Shown here one piece after another: positions 24,036 to 32,748 of a DNA stretch of 40,231 nt. Source of the DNA: Kluyvera ascorbata ATCC 33433 (GTDB lineage Bacteria; Pseudomonadota; Gammaproteobacteria; Enterobacterales; Enterobacteriaceae). Where the stretch lies: the NCBI RefSeq assembly GCF_000735365.1, contig NZ_JMPL01000030.1:1-40231 (forward strand). The letters are read 5' to 3'. Numbering within the stretch: the first letter of the stretch is position 1; the number at the start of each line of letters is the position of its first letter. The position numbers and the translations under genes are program-made. Below the pieces are notes generated by a model. It was not told where the DNA came from, made no database searches, and saw nothing but the letters and a program-made list of their open reading frames with translations.

Positions 24036-25352
24036 ATGACCAGCACAACACTCGATAACGAACAGGCTTCCGCTCCGGTTAACTCGCGTAACAAAGTCGT
24101 CGTGGCCTCACTCATCGGCACCGCCATTGAGTTCTTCGACTTCTATATTTACGCCACCGCCGCGGTCATCGTGTTCCCGCATATCTTCTTCCCACAGGGC
24201 GATCCGACGGCGGCAACGCTGCAATCGCTGGCAACGTTCGCTATCGCCTTCGTCGCTCGTCCTATCGGTTCCGCGCTCTTCGGCCACTTCGGTGACCGTG
24301 TTGGGCGCAAGGTCACGCTGGTCGCTTCACTGCTGACCATGGGGATCTCCACCGTGGTTATCGGCCTGCTGCCGAGCTATGCCACCATCGGCATTATGGC
24401 GCCGGTCCTGCTGGCGCTGGCACGCTTTGGTCAGGGTCTGGGTCTGGGCGGTGAATGGGGCGGCGCGGCGCTGCTGGCAACGGAAAATGCCCCGCCGCGC
24501 AAACGTGCGCTGTACGGCTCGTTCCCACAGTTGGGTGCACCGATTGGCTTCTTCTTTGCTAACGGTACCTTCCTGCTGCTCTCCTGGCTGCTGACCGACG
24601 AGCAGTTCATGACCTGGGGATGGCGCGTACCGTTTATCTTCTCTGCGGTGCTGGTCATTATCGGCCTGTACGTGCGCGTCTCGCTGCATGAAACGCCGGT
24701 GTTCGCCAAAGTCGCTGCCGCGAAGAAACAGGTGAAAGTGCCAATGGGCACCCTGCTCAGCAAGCACGTCCGCGTGACGGTGCTCGGCACCTTCATCATG
24801 CTGGCGACCTATACGCTGTTCTATATTATGACCGTCTACTCGATGACCTACAGCACTGCCGCCGCGCCAAATGGCCTGGGGCTGCCGCGTAACGAAGTGC
24901 TGTGGATGTTAATGCTGGCAGTGATTGGGTTTGGCGTGATGGTGCCGATTGCTGGCCTGCTGGCTGACCGTTTCGGTCGTCGCCCAAGCATGATTGTGAT
25001 CACCAGCCTGATTATTATCTTCGCGCTGTTCTTCTTCCAGCCGCTGCTGGGCTCCGGTAATCCGGCGCTGATTATGCTGTATCTGCTGGTTGGTCTGAGC
25101 CTGATGGGTCTGACCTTTGGCCCAATGGGTGCGCTGCTGCCGGAGCTGTTCCCAACGGAAGTGCGTTATACCGGCGCATCGTTCTCCTACAACGTGTCGT
25201 CGATTCTGGGTGCGTCTGTTGCACCGTATATCGCGGCTTGGTTGCAGAGTAGCTATGGGTTGTTCTACGTGGGTGTCTATCTGGCAGCCATGGCGGGACT
25301 GACGCTGATTGCGTTGCTGCTGACCCACGAAACCAAACATCACTCGTTATAA
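24036..25352 (+). CDS. yhjE: MFS metabolite:proton symporter YhjE
   Basis: A 438-residue inner-membrane transporter, close to E. coli YhjE (440 residues). It belongs to the metabolite:H+ symporter branch of the major facilitator superfamily, with twelve membrane helices. Signatures are ASLIGTAIEFFDFYIYATAA in helix 1, the loop motif GHFGDRVGRK between helices 2 and 3, and RFGQGLGLGGEWGGA in helix 4. The substrate is unproven; relatives carry carboxylates, proline/betaine or shikimate. ATG 24036 gives the E. coli-like start; 15 extra codons are open upstream to 23991 but have no family match. A REP hairpin follows. Confidence 0.95.
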   Translation: MTSTTLDNEQASAPVNSRNKVVVASLIGTAIEFFDFYIYATAAVIVFPHIFFPQGDPTAATLQSLATFAIAFVARPIGSALFGHFGDRVGRKVTLVASLLTMGISTVVIGLLPSYATIGIMAPVLLALARFGQGLGLGGEWGGAALLATENAPPRKRALYGSFPQLGAPIGFFFANGTFLLLSWLLTDEQFMTWGWRVPFIFSAVLVIIGLYVRVSLHETPVFAKVAAAKKQVKVPMGTLLSKHVRVTVLGTFIMLATYTLFYIMTVYSMTYSTAAAPNGLGLPRNEVLWMLMLAVIGFGVMVPIAGLLADRFGRRPSMIVITSLIIIFALFFFQPLLGSGNPALIMLYLLVGLSLMGLTFGPMGALLPELFPTEVRYTGASFSYNVSSILGASVAPYIAAWLQSSYGLFYVGVYLAAMAGLTLIALLLTHETKHHSL

Positions 25353-25364
25353 AAGCAAAATGAT

Positions 25365-25410
25365 ACGGCAGGCCGGATAAGGCGTTTACGCCACCATCCG
25401 GCCTGCCGTT
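25365..25410. repeat. REP element between convergent yhjE and yhjG
   Basis: ACGGCAGGCCGGAT, AAGGCGTTTACGCC, ATCCGGCCTGCCGT: a classical REP with an extended perfect 14-base outer stem. It fills the gap of the convergent pair and may serve as a bidirectional 3' end structure. Confidence 0.85.
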
Positions 25411-25429
25411 CACCACAGCTAACGCCTCA

Positions 25430-27472
25430 TTACTTCTTCATCTGGGACAATATGGTCCGACACTGATTCGCATCCCCTTCTGAAGGCGAAACCAGCGCCA
25501 GCAGCGCCGCTGCGGGCGTCACCAGCGTCGCAAGGGCTGCCGCCACCGCACCGCGCGCAATCAGTGGCCCAACTTTAACCCCCGCCTGTGGATTTTTAAA
25601 CGACCCCCTCACATACAGCGGCGAACGTAGAGTGATAATACGCAGCCCCTTACTCTCCGGGTCGATGGTCAAATCAAGCTGCTCAGAGGCCATGCTGGCG
25701 GTACCGGTCACGTTGATGACGGCATTTTCCGTGTCGAAGGCTAAAATTTGCGGCCGCGCTACACCGTTAACCAAATCCAGATTTGCTGCCGCACAGTTCA
25801 CCCGTACCTCATCATCACCGAAGATTTGTCCAACGATAAAGTTACCGACGTTGAGCCCGAGGATCTCCATCAAATTACGGCTGACCAGCCCGTCATTCAT
25901 CAGCAGCTTAAGGTTACCGTTGCTAGTACCCAGCAGCGCCGCTACCGAGTTGCCCACCCCACGAATATCCGCGTCGCCGTTCATTTCGCCGAGAGTCTTT
26001 TGCATCAGCTCAACGTTGGGCATGAGCGCTTTGAGTTTAAGCCGCCGCGCCTGAATATCCGCTCGCCCCTGCATCGGCTTTTTATCGCCTTCCAGGTGAA
26101 TATTGGACGAGATAGTCCCTCCCGCCAGGCCAAATTTCAGCGGCTGCAGACGCAGGTCGGCATTTTTGAGGATGATATGGGTGGAGAGGTTGCTTATTGG
26201 CAGCGTACTTCCGTGCTCGATTTTGCCGCCCTTAAACCGGACATCGGCATCCATCATGCCCCATTTATCGGTTTCAAAGCGCTCATATGGCAATACTTTG
26301 CCCGCAGGCTGAATGTCCTTTTTCACCTCTTTCGACTTCGTGCCTTTACCCGAATCGACGCCAATCAGCGGCCCCAGGTCAGCGAGGCGCAGCTGGCGCG
26401 ACTCGATATCGCCTTCCAGCTTAGGTCTAGGTTTGCCCGTGGTGTAGGTCAGCGATCCGTGAATGTCGCTGTCGCCAATACGGCCGTTGAAATCACGATA
26501 ATCAAAGACCGAAGATTTCTGCGCGTCGATCTTCGCCACCAGGTGCCCATCGGTTTCAAACGGCGGCGTTTCCGGCAGCAATACGCCGGTCAGCTCATAC
26601 AGCGCTCCCAGAGAGTCACCGGCAAACTTCAACCGCAAATCGACCCCGCCCATCTTCATGGGATCGTTAACCGTCCCAGTGAAGGCGACCCGCGTGTTCC
26701 CGGAGCGGAAATCTGCCTGTACCGGGAACGGTGTACCGTCGCTGCGCAGGGCCAGCATACCGCCAATTTTGCCGGTTCCGGTTAGCGGCTGGCCGTTGTA
26801 GCGTCCCTTCGCCGTCAGGCCGAAAACATAATCACCGGCTTTGGCGTTATCCCCTTTGGCTTTGTTACCGGTGACTTCACTAAACGGCAGCGGTTTACCC
26901 AGCGGATCGACCAGGATCTCGATATCAGCCTTGCTGATCTTGTCATCAATCGTAATTCGCCCACGATCGAAGAGAATATTGTCGAGACGGAAAGACCATG
27001 GGGAAGGCTGTGCATTGGCCTCTTTCTCGTCGCTGCCGGCGAGGTTAAAGGTCCAGTTATTGGTTTTCTCCGACAGGCGGATAAGGCGCGCATCGGGCTG
27101 CTGAAGTTTTATCCATGGTAGGTAAACTGTTTTTGTCAGCAGCGCCAGCGGCGCTAGCGTGGCCTCAACGCGCGGCAAGTGAACCATCGTCACTTCAGGA
27201 ATATCCGGCGGGTTGCCGAGAATAATGTCGTCGGCATGGACGTGTGGCCAGGGCACCCAACTCCGCCAGCCGGTTTCCTCTTTTTGACGTTCCCATACCA
27301 CGCCTAAATCGCCGCGTATCGCGAACGGTCGGTTCAGCTCGGCCGAGACCTTTTGGTTGATGGTTGGCTTAAGGCGGTTCCAGTCGAATGTAGCGATAAA
27401 GATAGCGATAGCTACAATCAACAACAAAATAATCCCTGCGGTCCAGGATATAGCCCTGGCTGTTTTTGACAT
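25430..27472 (-). CDS. yhjG: AsmA-family envelope protein YhjG
   Basis: A 680-residue protein anchored by one N-terminal inner-membrane helix (ISWTAGIILLLIVAIAIFIATF, two pieces), with the rest periplasmic. The AsmA N-terminal domain follows (DWNRLKPTINQKVSAELNRPFAIRGDLGV). The AsmA C-terminal domain is near the end (ALMPNVELMQKTLGEMNGDADIRGVGNSVAALLG in parts, with MEILGLNVGNFI). E. coli YhjG is one of six AsmA-like proteins thought to form lipid-conducting bridges; its own role is minor or redundant. GGGGA six bases before ATG 27472 supports the start. It is 65 bases downstream of pdeH in the same direction. Confidence 0.94.
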   Translation of the reverse strand: MSKTARAISWTAGIILLLIVAIAIFIATFDWNRLKPTINQKVSAELNRPFAIRGDLGVVWERQKEETGWRSWVPWPHVHADDIILGNPPDIPEVTMVHLPRVEATLAPLALLTKTVYLPWIKLQQPDARLIRLSEKTNNWTFNLAGSDEKEANAQPSPWSFRLDNILFDRGRITIDDKISKADIEILVDPLGKPLPFSEVTGNKAKGDNAKAGDYVFGLTAKGRYNGQPLTGTGKIGGMLALRSDGTPFPVQADFRSGNTRVAFTGTVNDPMKMGGVDLRLKFAGDSLGALYELTGVLLPETPPFETDGHLVAKIDAQKSSVFDYRDFNGRIGDSDIHGSLTYTTGKPRPKLEGDIESRQLRLADLGPLIGVDSGKGTKSKEVKKDIQPAGKVLPYERFETDKWGMMDADVRFKGGKIEHGSTLPISNLSTHIILKNADLRLQPLKFGLAGGTISSNIHLEGDKKPMQGRADIQARRLKLKALMPNVELMQKTLGEMNGDADIRGVGNSVAALLGTSNGNLKLLMNDGLVSRNLMEILGLNVGNFIVGQIFGDDEVRVNCAAANLDLVNGVARPQILAFDTENAVINVTGTASMASEQLDLTIDPESKGLRIITLRSPLYVRGSFKNPQAGVKVGPLIARGAVAAALATLVTPAAALLALVSPSEGDANQCRTILSQMKK

Positions 27473-27537
27473 TGTTATCCCCTTTCCTGATGACTCTGCC
27501 TATAAAACTATAGTCCAGGCATAAGGAAGCGGGCGTT

Positions 27538-28308
27538 TCACAAGATCGTTAACACGTTTTCGAGGGTATCCATCGGCACCGGTCGGGAAAGGAAATACCC
27601 CTGCGCGGCGGCGGCGGGAGAGTTTTGAATTTCACGCCACTCTTCCAGCGTTTCAACCCCCTCAACAATCACCCCTTCACAGTAGCGGTTCATTAGCTCA
27701 ATCAGCAGGATAAACAATTTACGGCCTTCAGGAGTTTTGCGCAGCATGATGAACAGATCGCGGGCCACTTTGATGTAGTCGTAGCGCACCTCATTCAACG
27801 CCGAGAAGTTGGCCATGCCGGTGCCGAAATCATCCAGCCACAGCGGGCCAAATTCACACAGCGAGGCCACCGTAGAGTCTTGCGGCAGCGCCATATGCTC
27901 AACCAGTTCGAAGCGTAGCCAGGGCAGCGTCTCAATCATGGTTTTCAGGATCCGGTCCTGACGCATTTCCAGCAGCGTCAGCGCATCGACGTTCACCGAT
28001 GCCAGCACCTTATTCTGCTCAAAGAAATGCTTTCTTTTTGCCAGCATTGCCACCTGTTCTTTGATGACATGGATGCGTTGGCCGATAGAAACCGCAGCGA
28101 AGTAACGATCCGGGGCAATACGCTTTTGTGGTTGAGAGGGATGGGTCACTATCGTTAACACTTCAATCGCCATCAAGCGGCCATGAATAGTGTAGATAGG
28201 CTGGTAGGTATAGACACGCTCACACTCTTGCCAGTATCGCAGTTGCTGTAGGCTTTCCAGCTCCGCATCAGGTACTCTCGCCCGCTGGTTCACCTGCTTT
28301 AACGTCAT
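27538..28308 (-). CDS. pdeH: c-di-GMP phosphodiesterase PdeH (YhjH)
   Basis: A 256-residue stand-alone EAL-domain protein; E. coli PdeH has 255 residues. It hydrolyses cyclic di-GMP to pGpG and so keeps flagellar motors fast. The EAL signature is E49-V-L (E. coli has ELL), the metal ligands are visible at N106, E134 and D159-D160 (LDDFGTGMANF), K180 is in YDYIKVA, and EGVET is at 216-220. The catalytic set is complete, so the enzyme should be active. AGGA seven bases upstream supports ATG 28308. The gene is read from a near-perfect flagellar sigma-28 promoter, tying c-di-GMP breakdown to motility and opposing cellulose production by the bcs genes at the right end of the window. Confidence 0.96.
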   Translation of the reverse strand: MTLKQVNQRARVPDAELESLQQLRYWQECERVYTYQPIYTIHGRLMAIEVLTIVTHPSQPQKRIAPDRYFAAVSIGQRIHVIKEQVAMLAKRKHFFEQNKVLASVNVDALTLLEMRQDRILKTMIETLPWLRFELVEHMALPQDSTVASLCEFGPLWLDDFGTGMANFSALNEVRYDYIKVARDLFIMLRKTPEGRKLFILLIELMNRYCEGVIVEGVETLEEWREIQNSPAAAAQGYFLSRPVPMDTLENVLTIL

Positions 28309-28352
28309 TTAAGCTTCCTGTGAAGAGAGGGTCAGAGGGTCTAGTGATAAAG

Positions 28353-28379
28353 TTATCGGCGGGGTAAGTGAGAACTTTA
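28353..28379 (-). promoter_or_regulatory. FliA (sigma-28) class 3 flagellar promoter of pdeH
   Basis: On the minus strand TAAAGTTC (complement of 28372-28379), an 11-base spacer, then GCCGATAA (complement of 28353-28360). The consensus is TAAAGTTT-N11-GCCGATAA, so 15 of 16 bases match with exact spacing. It starts about 45 bases before the pdeH ATG. E. coli yhjH is known to be FliA-dependent. Confidence 0.9.
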
Positions 28380-28451
28380 TGTTCAGTTTTAGCCATTTTA
28401 TTACCGCTAAAATGAATAAATCGGTCGTAACACGCGCTAGCTCAAAAAAAT

Positions 28452-28470
28452 AATGGAACGTTGTTTTAAT
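28452..28470 (+). promoter_or_regulatory. Candidate KdgR operator upstream of kdgK
   Basis: AATGGAACGTTGTTTTAAT closely fits the KdgR/IclR-family palindrome (AATRAAAYRNYRTTTYATT). It is about 65 bases before the kdgK start. In E. coli and pectinolytic enterobacteria, KdgR represses kdgK until KDG accumulates. Confidence 0.6.
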
Positions 28471-28534
28471 ATAGTTGACCAACGATTAGCCACAGCGCAC
28501 ACTACGAAAAATTTACCGAATCAGGTTGATGATT

Positions 28535-29464
28535 ATGTCCAAAAAAATTGCCGTGATTGGCGAATGCATGATTGAGCTGTCCGAGAAGGGCGCACAAGTT
28601 AACCGCGGCTTTGGCGGCGACACCTTAAACACGTCCGTCTATATTGCTCGCCAGGTCTCTCCTGCTGAACTCAGCGTCAATTACGTCACCGCGCTCGGTA
28701 CGGATACCTTCAGCCAGCAGATGATGGATGCCTGGCAGGCTGAGAACGTCAAAACCGACCTGATTCAACGCATGAGCGATCGTATGCCAGGCCTGTACTA
28801 CATCGAAACCGATGAGACCGGCGAGCGTACGTTCTACTACTGGCGTAACGAAGCCGCGGCGAAGTTCTGGCTGGAGAGCGAGCAGTCTGCCGCTATCTGT
28901 GAACAGCTGGCAGGCTTTGACTACCTCTACCTGAGCGGTATCAGCCTGGCGATCCTCAGCCCAGCAAGCCGTGAGAAGCTGATTGCGCTGCTGAAACAGT
29001 GCCGCGCTAACGGCGGTAAGGTCATCTTCGACAATAACTACCGTCCACGCCTGTGGGCCAGCAAAGAAGAGACTCAGCAGGTTTACCAACAAATGCTGCA
29101 GTGCACCGATATTGCCTTCCTGACGCTGGACGATGAAGACGCGCTGTGGGGCGAGAAGCCGGTTGAAGAGGTTATCGCACGTACTCAGGCCGCTGGCGTC
29201 AGCGAAGTGGTAGTGAAACGCGGCGCAGACTCTTGCCTGGTGGCGATTACCGGCGAAGCGCTGGTTGATGTGCCAGCGGTTAAGCTGCCGAAAGAGAAAG
29301 TGGTTGATACCACCGCGGCGGGCGATTCCTTCAGCGCAGGCTATCTGTCCGTTCGCCTGACCGGCGGCGATGCGGCGGCGGCAGCGAAGCGCGGTCACCA
29401 GACGGCGAGCACCGTGATTCAGCACCGTGGGGCGATTATTCCACGCGACGCGATGCCGGCGTAA
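28535..29464 (+). CDS. kdgK: 2-dehydro-3-deoxygluconokinase
   Basis: A 309-residue sugar kinase of the PfkB/ribokinase family, identical in length to E. coli KdgK. It phosphorylates 2-keto-3-deoxygluconate to KDPG for entry into the Entner-Doudoroff pathway during hexuronate breakdown. It opens MSKKIAVIGECMIELSEKG, with the substrate-binding GFGGDTLNTSVYIAR and the C-terminal DTTAAGDSFSAGYL motif holding the anion hole and catalytic Asp. ATG 28535 is chosen by alignment; an upstream in-frame ATG at 28526 sits too close to the AGG ribosome site. A strong bidirectional terminator follows. Confidence 0.97.
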   Translation: MSKKIAVIGECMIELSEKGAQVNRGFGGDTLNTSVYIARQVSPAELSVNYVTALGTDTFSQQMMDAWQAENVKTDLIQRMSDRMPGLYYIETDETGERTFYYWRNEAAAKFWLESEQSAAICEQLAGFDYLYLSGISLAILSPASREKLIALLKQCRANGGKVIFDNNYRPRLWASKEETQQVYQQMLQCTDIAFLTLDDEDALWGEKPVEEVIARTQAAGVSEVVVKRGADSCLVAITGEALVDVPAVKLPKEKVVDTTAAGDSFSAGYLSVRLTGGDAAAAAKRGHQTASTVIQHRGAIIPRDAMPA

Positions 29465-29476
29465 GTTTGCGGGTAT

Positions 29477-29511
29477 AAAAAAACCTCTTCCGGTTGGAAG
29501 AGGTTTTTTTT
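29477..29511. terminator. Bidirectional Rho-independent terminator, kdgK / yhjJ
   Basis: AACCTCTTCC, loop GGTT, GGAAGAGGTT flanked by an A run on the left and a T run on the right. It can terminate kdgK rightward and yhjJ leftward. Confidence 0.93.
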
Positions 29512-29519
29512 CGTCTGTG

Positions 29520-29559
29520 CGTTTCCCCTCACCCCATTGGGGAGAGGGTTAGGGGTAAA
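29520..29559. repeat. Palindromic repeat CCCTCACCCC...GGGGAGAGGG
   Basis: GTTTCCCCTCACCCC, ATT, GGGGAGAGGGTTAGGGGTAAAC forms an interrupted hairpin just after the yhjJ stop. Similar CCCTCWCC/GGGGAGAGGG palindromes are common between genes in enterobacteria. The hairpin at 17146-17182 has related arms. Confidence 0.5.
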
Positions 29560-29562
29560 CCG

Positions 29563-31053
29563 CTACTGCGCTGGCGGAATATCCGTCACATCCAGGTGAC
29601 TCTCTTCCGTCGCCGTCGCCGCTTCCACCGTCGGTGTCAGCATAATCTTGCCCCACACCTCTTGCAGATCCTTCATGTTGTACTCCGGCTCACCGGTCGG
29701 CTGTTGAAGAATCAGCGCCATATCCTGAGACAGCTGCTGACGCAGATCCTGGTTAAGCATGTCCGGGGTCAGAGACTCGAGGAAACTCTGACGCAGCTTC
29801 TGGTACTGCTCCGGCGCAATATCAACAACCTGGTTCTGCAACGAGCGCATACGCTGGCTAATCAGCATTTCGGTATCCATCCGCGCGTAGGTAGCAAACA
29901 ACTTCTGCAGCTCCAGCTTTTTCTGCGCAATCAGAGAATCAAACTCATCTTCCGGCAGACCTTTTTCTCGGATAGCGGCCAGCTCGCGCGCCACCACGCT
30001 CAGATTACTCTCCAGCTTCTCGCCAGGAGATTCCAGGTTAATGCCGCACTGGGCACGCAGATACAGTACGCGGCAGTCAAAGCCCAGGCCGATATCTTTC
30101 ACGTTTGTGCGGCTCAGCTTCTGCTGGATATGCCAGAACAGCGCTTCACGCGCCAGGTCAGCTCGCCAGTAGCGCTGCAGCGCGGCGGACTCACGAATCG
30201 GCTGCCACGGGATATCCCACATAATGGAGAGACGATCCTGGCGCACGGCGTTGGTCATGATGCTCACCGCTTCCGGACGCAGCGGCGACAGCGTTGGCAC
30301 CGCGGCTGGCGTTTCACGCTTGCCCTTCAGCTCACCGAAAATCTTACTGATTTGTTCAATGGTAGAACGGCTATCCACGTTGCCGACGATAATCAACGTC
30401 ATGGCATCCGGGGTGTACCATTTTTGATAAAACTCGGCTAAGTGCTTCGCATCTACCGGCAGTTTCAGCGGCTCAGCCGGGTCATGACCCAGCATGGTAG
30501 AACCCTTCAGGCGGTAGCGCCACCAGCCCTCTTTGGTATCCTGCGGCCAGGTTGCCACCATATCCTGCACGCCCAGCGCGTAGTTGACGGTGTCCGGCGT
30601 GATGCTCAATTTACCCATCGAGGTAGCCAGCCAGTTCAACGCCTCTTTTTGCAGATCGTTGCGGTTGTTAGGCAGGCTCAGGTTAAATCGGGTGTAATCA
30701 TATGAGACGATCGCGGGCGGCTGCGGGCGTTTTGGATCGATGCTCTGCTGCCACATGGAGCGTGCCTGCATCGTTTGCAAGCCGCCGCTTTGGGTTAGCG
30801 CGATACGAGGAATAAGGTGGCTATAACCCGTTTGCTGGGCGCTTTCATCTAATGAACCAATATCAATCGAGAGCCGGATTTCTACACGGTCACTCGGGCG
30901 CTGCGGAGTGGCAAGCACCTGCCACTGAAAGCCATTAGACAACGTACCCTGTTGCCAGGCCGGGTCCGGCTGGAGTGCTTCTGCCTGCACATAGCTGGCT
31001 GCTGCCATCATCAGCAAACCACCGGCTAAAAGTCGAATTGTTGTGCCCTGCAT
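29563..31053 (-). CDS. yhjJ: M16-peptidase-like periplasmic protein YhjJ, zinc motif lost
   Basis: A 496-residue exported protein (E. coli YhjJ has 498) with signal peptide MQGTTIRLLAGGLLMMAAAS ending at YVQA. It has the two-lobed M16 (pitrilysin/insulinase) fold: RVEIRLSIDIGSLDESAQQTGYSHLIPRIAL in parts for lobe one, and the YTPDAMTLIIVGNVDS strand of the second domain. The family zinc site HxxEH is replaced here by HLIPR, so proteolysis is unlikely; the E. coli protein is similarly degenerate. AGGGG seven bases before ATG 31053 supports the start. Function is unknown; location next to c-di-GMP and cellulose genes is conserved with E. coli. Confidence 0.93.
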   Translation of the reverse strand: MQGTTIRLLAGGLLMMAAASYVQAEALQPDPAWQQGTLSNGFQWQVLATPQRPSDRVEIRLSIDIGSLDESAQQTGYSHLIPRIALTQSGGLQTMQARSMWQQSIDPKRPQPPAIVSYDYTRFNLSLPNNRNDLQKEALNWLATSMGKLSITPDTVNYALGVQDMVATWPQDTKEGWWRYRLKGSTMLGHDPAEPLKLPVDAKHLAEFYQKWYTPDAMTLIIVGNVDSRSTIEQISKIFGELKGKRETPAAVPTLSPLRPEAVSIMTNAVRQDRLSIMWDIPWQPIRESAALQRYWRADLAREALFWHIQQKLSRTNVKDIGLGFDCRVLYLRAQCGINLESPGEKLESNLSVVARELAAIREKGLPEDEFDSLIAQKKLELQKLFATYARMDTEMLISQRMRSLQNQVVDIAPEQYQKLRQSFLESLTPDMLNQDLRQQLSQDMALILQQPTGEPEYNMKDLQEVWGKIMLTPTVEAATATEESHLDVTDIPPAQ

Positions 31054-31273
31054 GTGAACCCCTGATGAACGTTCCTGGTTATCCCCAGCGGAGTCCGGGC
31101 TGCTTGAGCGCGGGCTCTTTAGGGTATAAAAGACAACCGCCGCGGGCGATTACCTAAAATAATGAAGTAAATACGTCAGTTAGACCACACAATCGCAAAA
31201 ACGTCACATGGCTAAGGAAAATAAAATACTGGCTATAAGCAGCCAAATAATGACGCCGCCTAATTATGCGCAG

Positions 31274-31304
31274 GAGCCCGCGCTCCAGCAAGGGAGTACG
31301 GGCT
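31274..31304 (-). terminator. Possible terminator hairpin of dctA
   Basis: AGCCCG/CGGGCT outer arms with CTCC/GGGAG inner arms around AGCAA, about 13 bases after the dctA stop. No T run is seen on the minus strand. The rest of the 263-base gap to yhjJ shows no gene. Confidence 0.4.
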
Positions 31305-31316
31305 TAAGTGAGGAGA

Positions 31317-32612
<1,296 letters not shown>

Positions 32613-32748
32613 TTAAGCTATAGCCACAGGAAATGTAGGGATTATTTTTACCTGTCGGCACAAAATAACATCCAAGAAACATAATCGAAATATTTGTACG
32701 TTAATTTGATACTTAATTGTTAAAACTTTGAGCTGACACGCACAATCA

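Noticed and set aside
25748-26785. Plus-strand open frame of 345 codons opposite yhjG
   Set aside because: Antisense shadow of the AsmA-family gene; no ribosome site or recognisable domain.
27538-28308. PdeH as inactive because EAL reads EVL
   Set aside because: E. coli PdeH has ELL and is active; the catalytic Glu, the DDFGTG Asp pair and the Lys are all present.
29494-30441. Plus-strand open frame of 315 codons opposite yhjJ
   Set aside because: It begins inside the kdgK terminator and is rich in Arg/Gln/Leu, typical of antisense frames; no motif.
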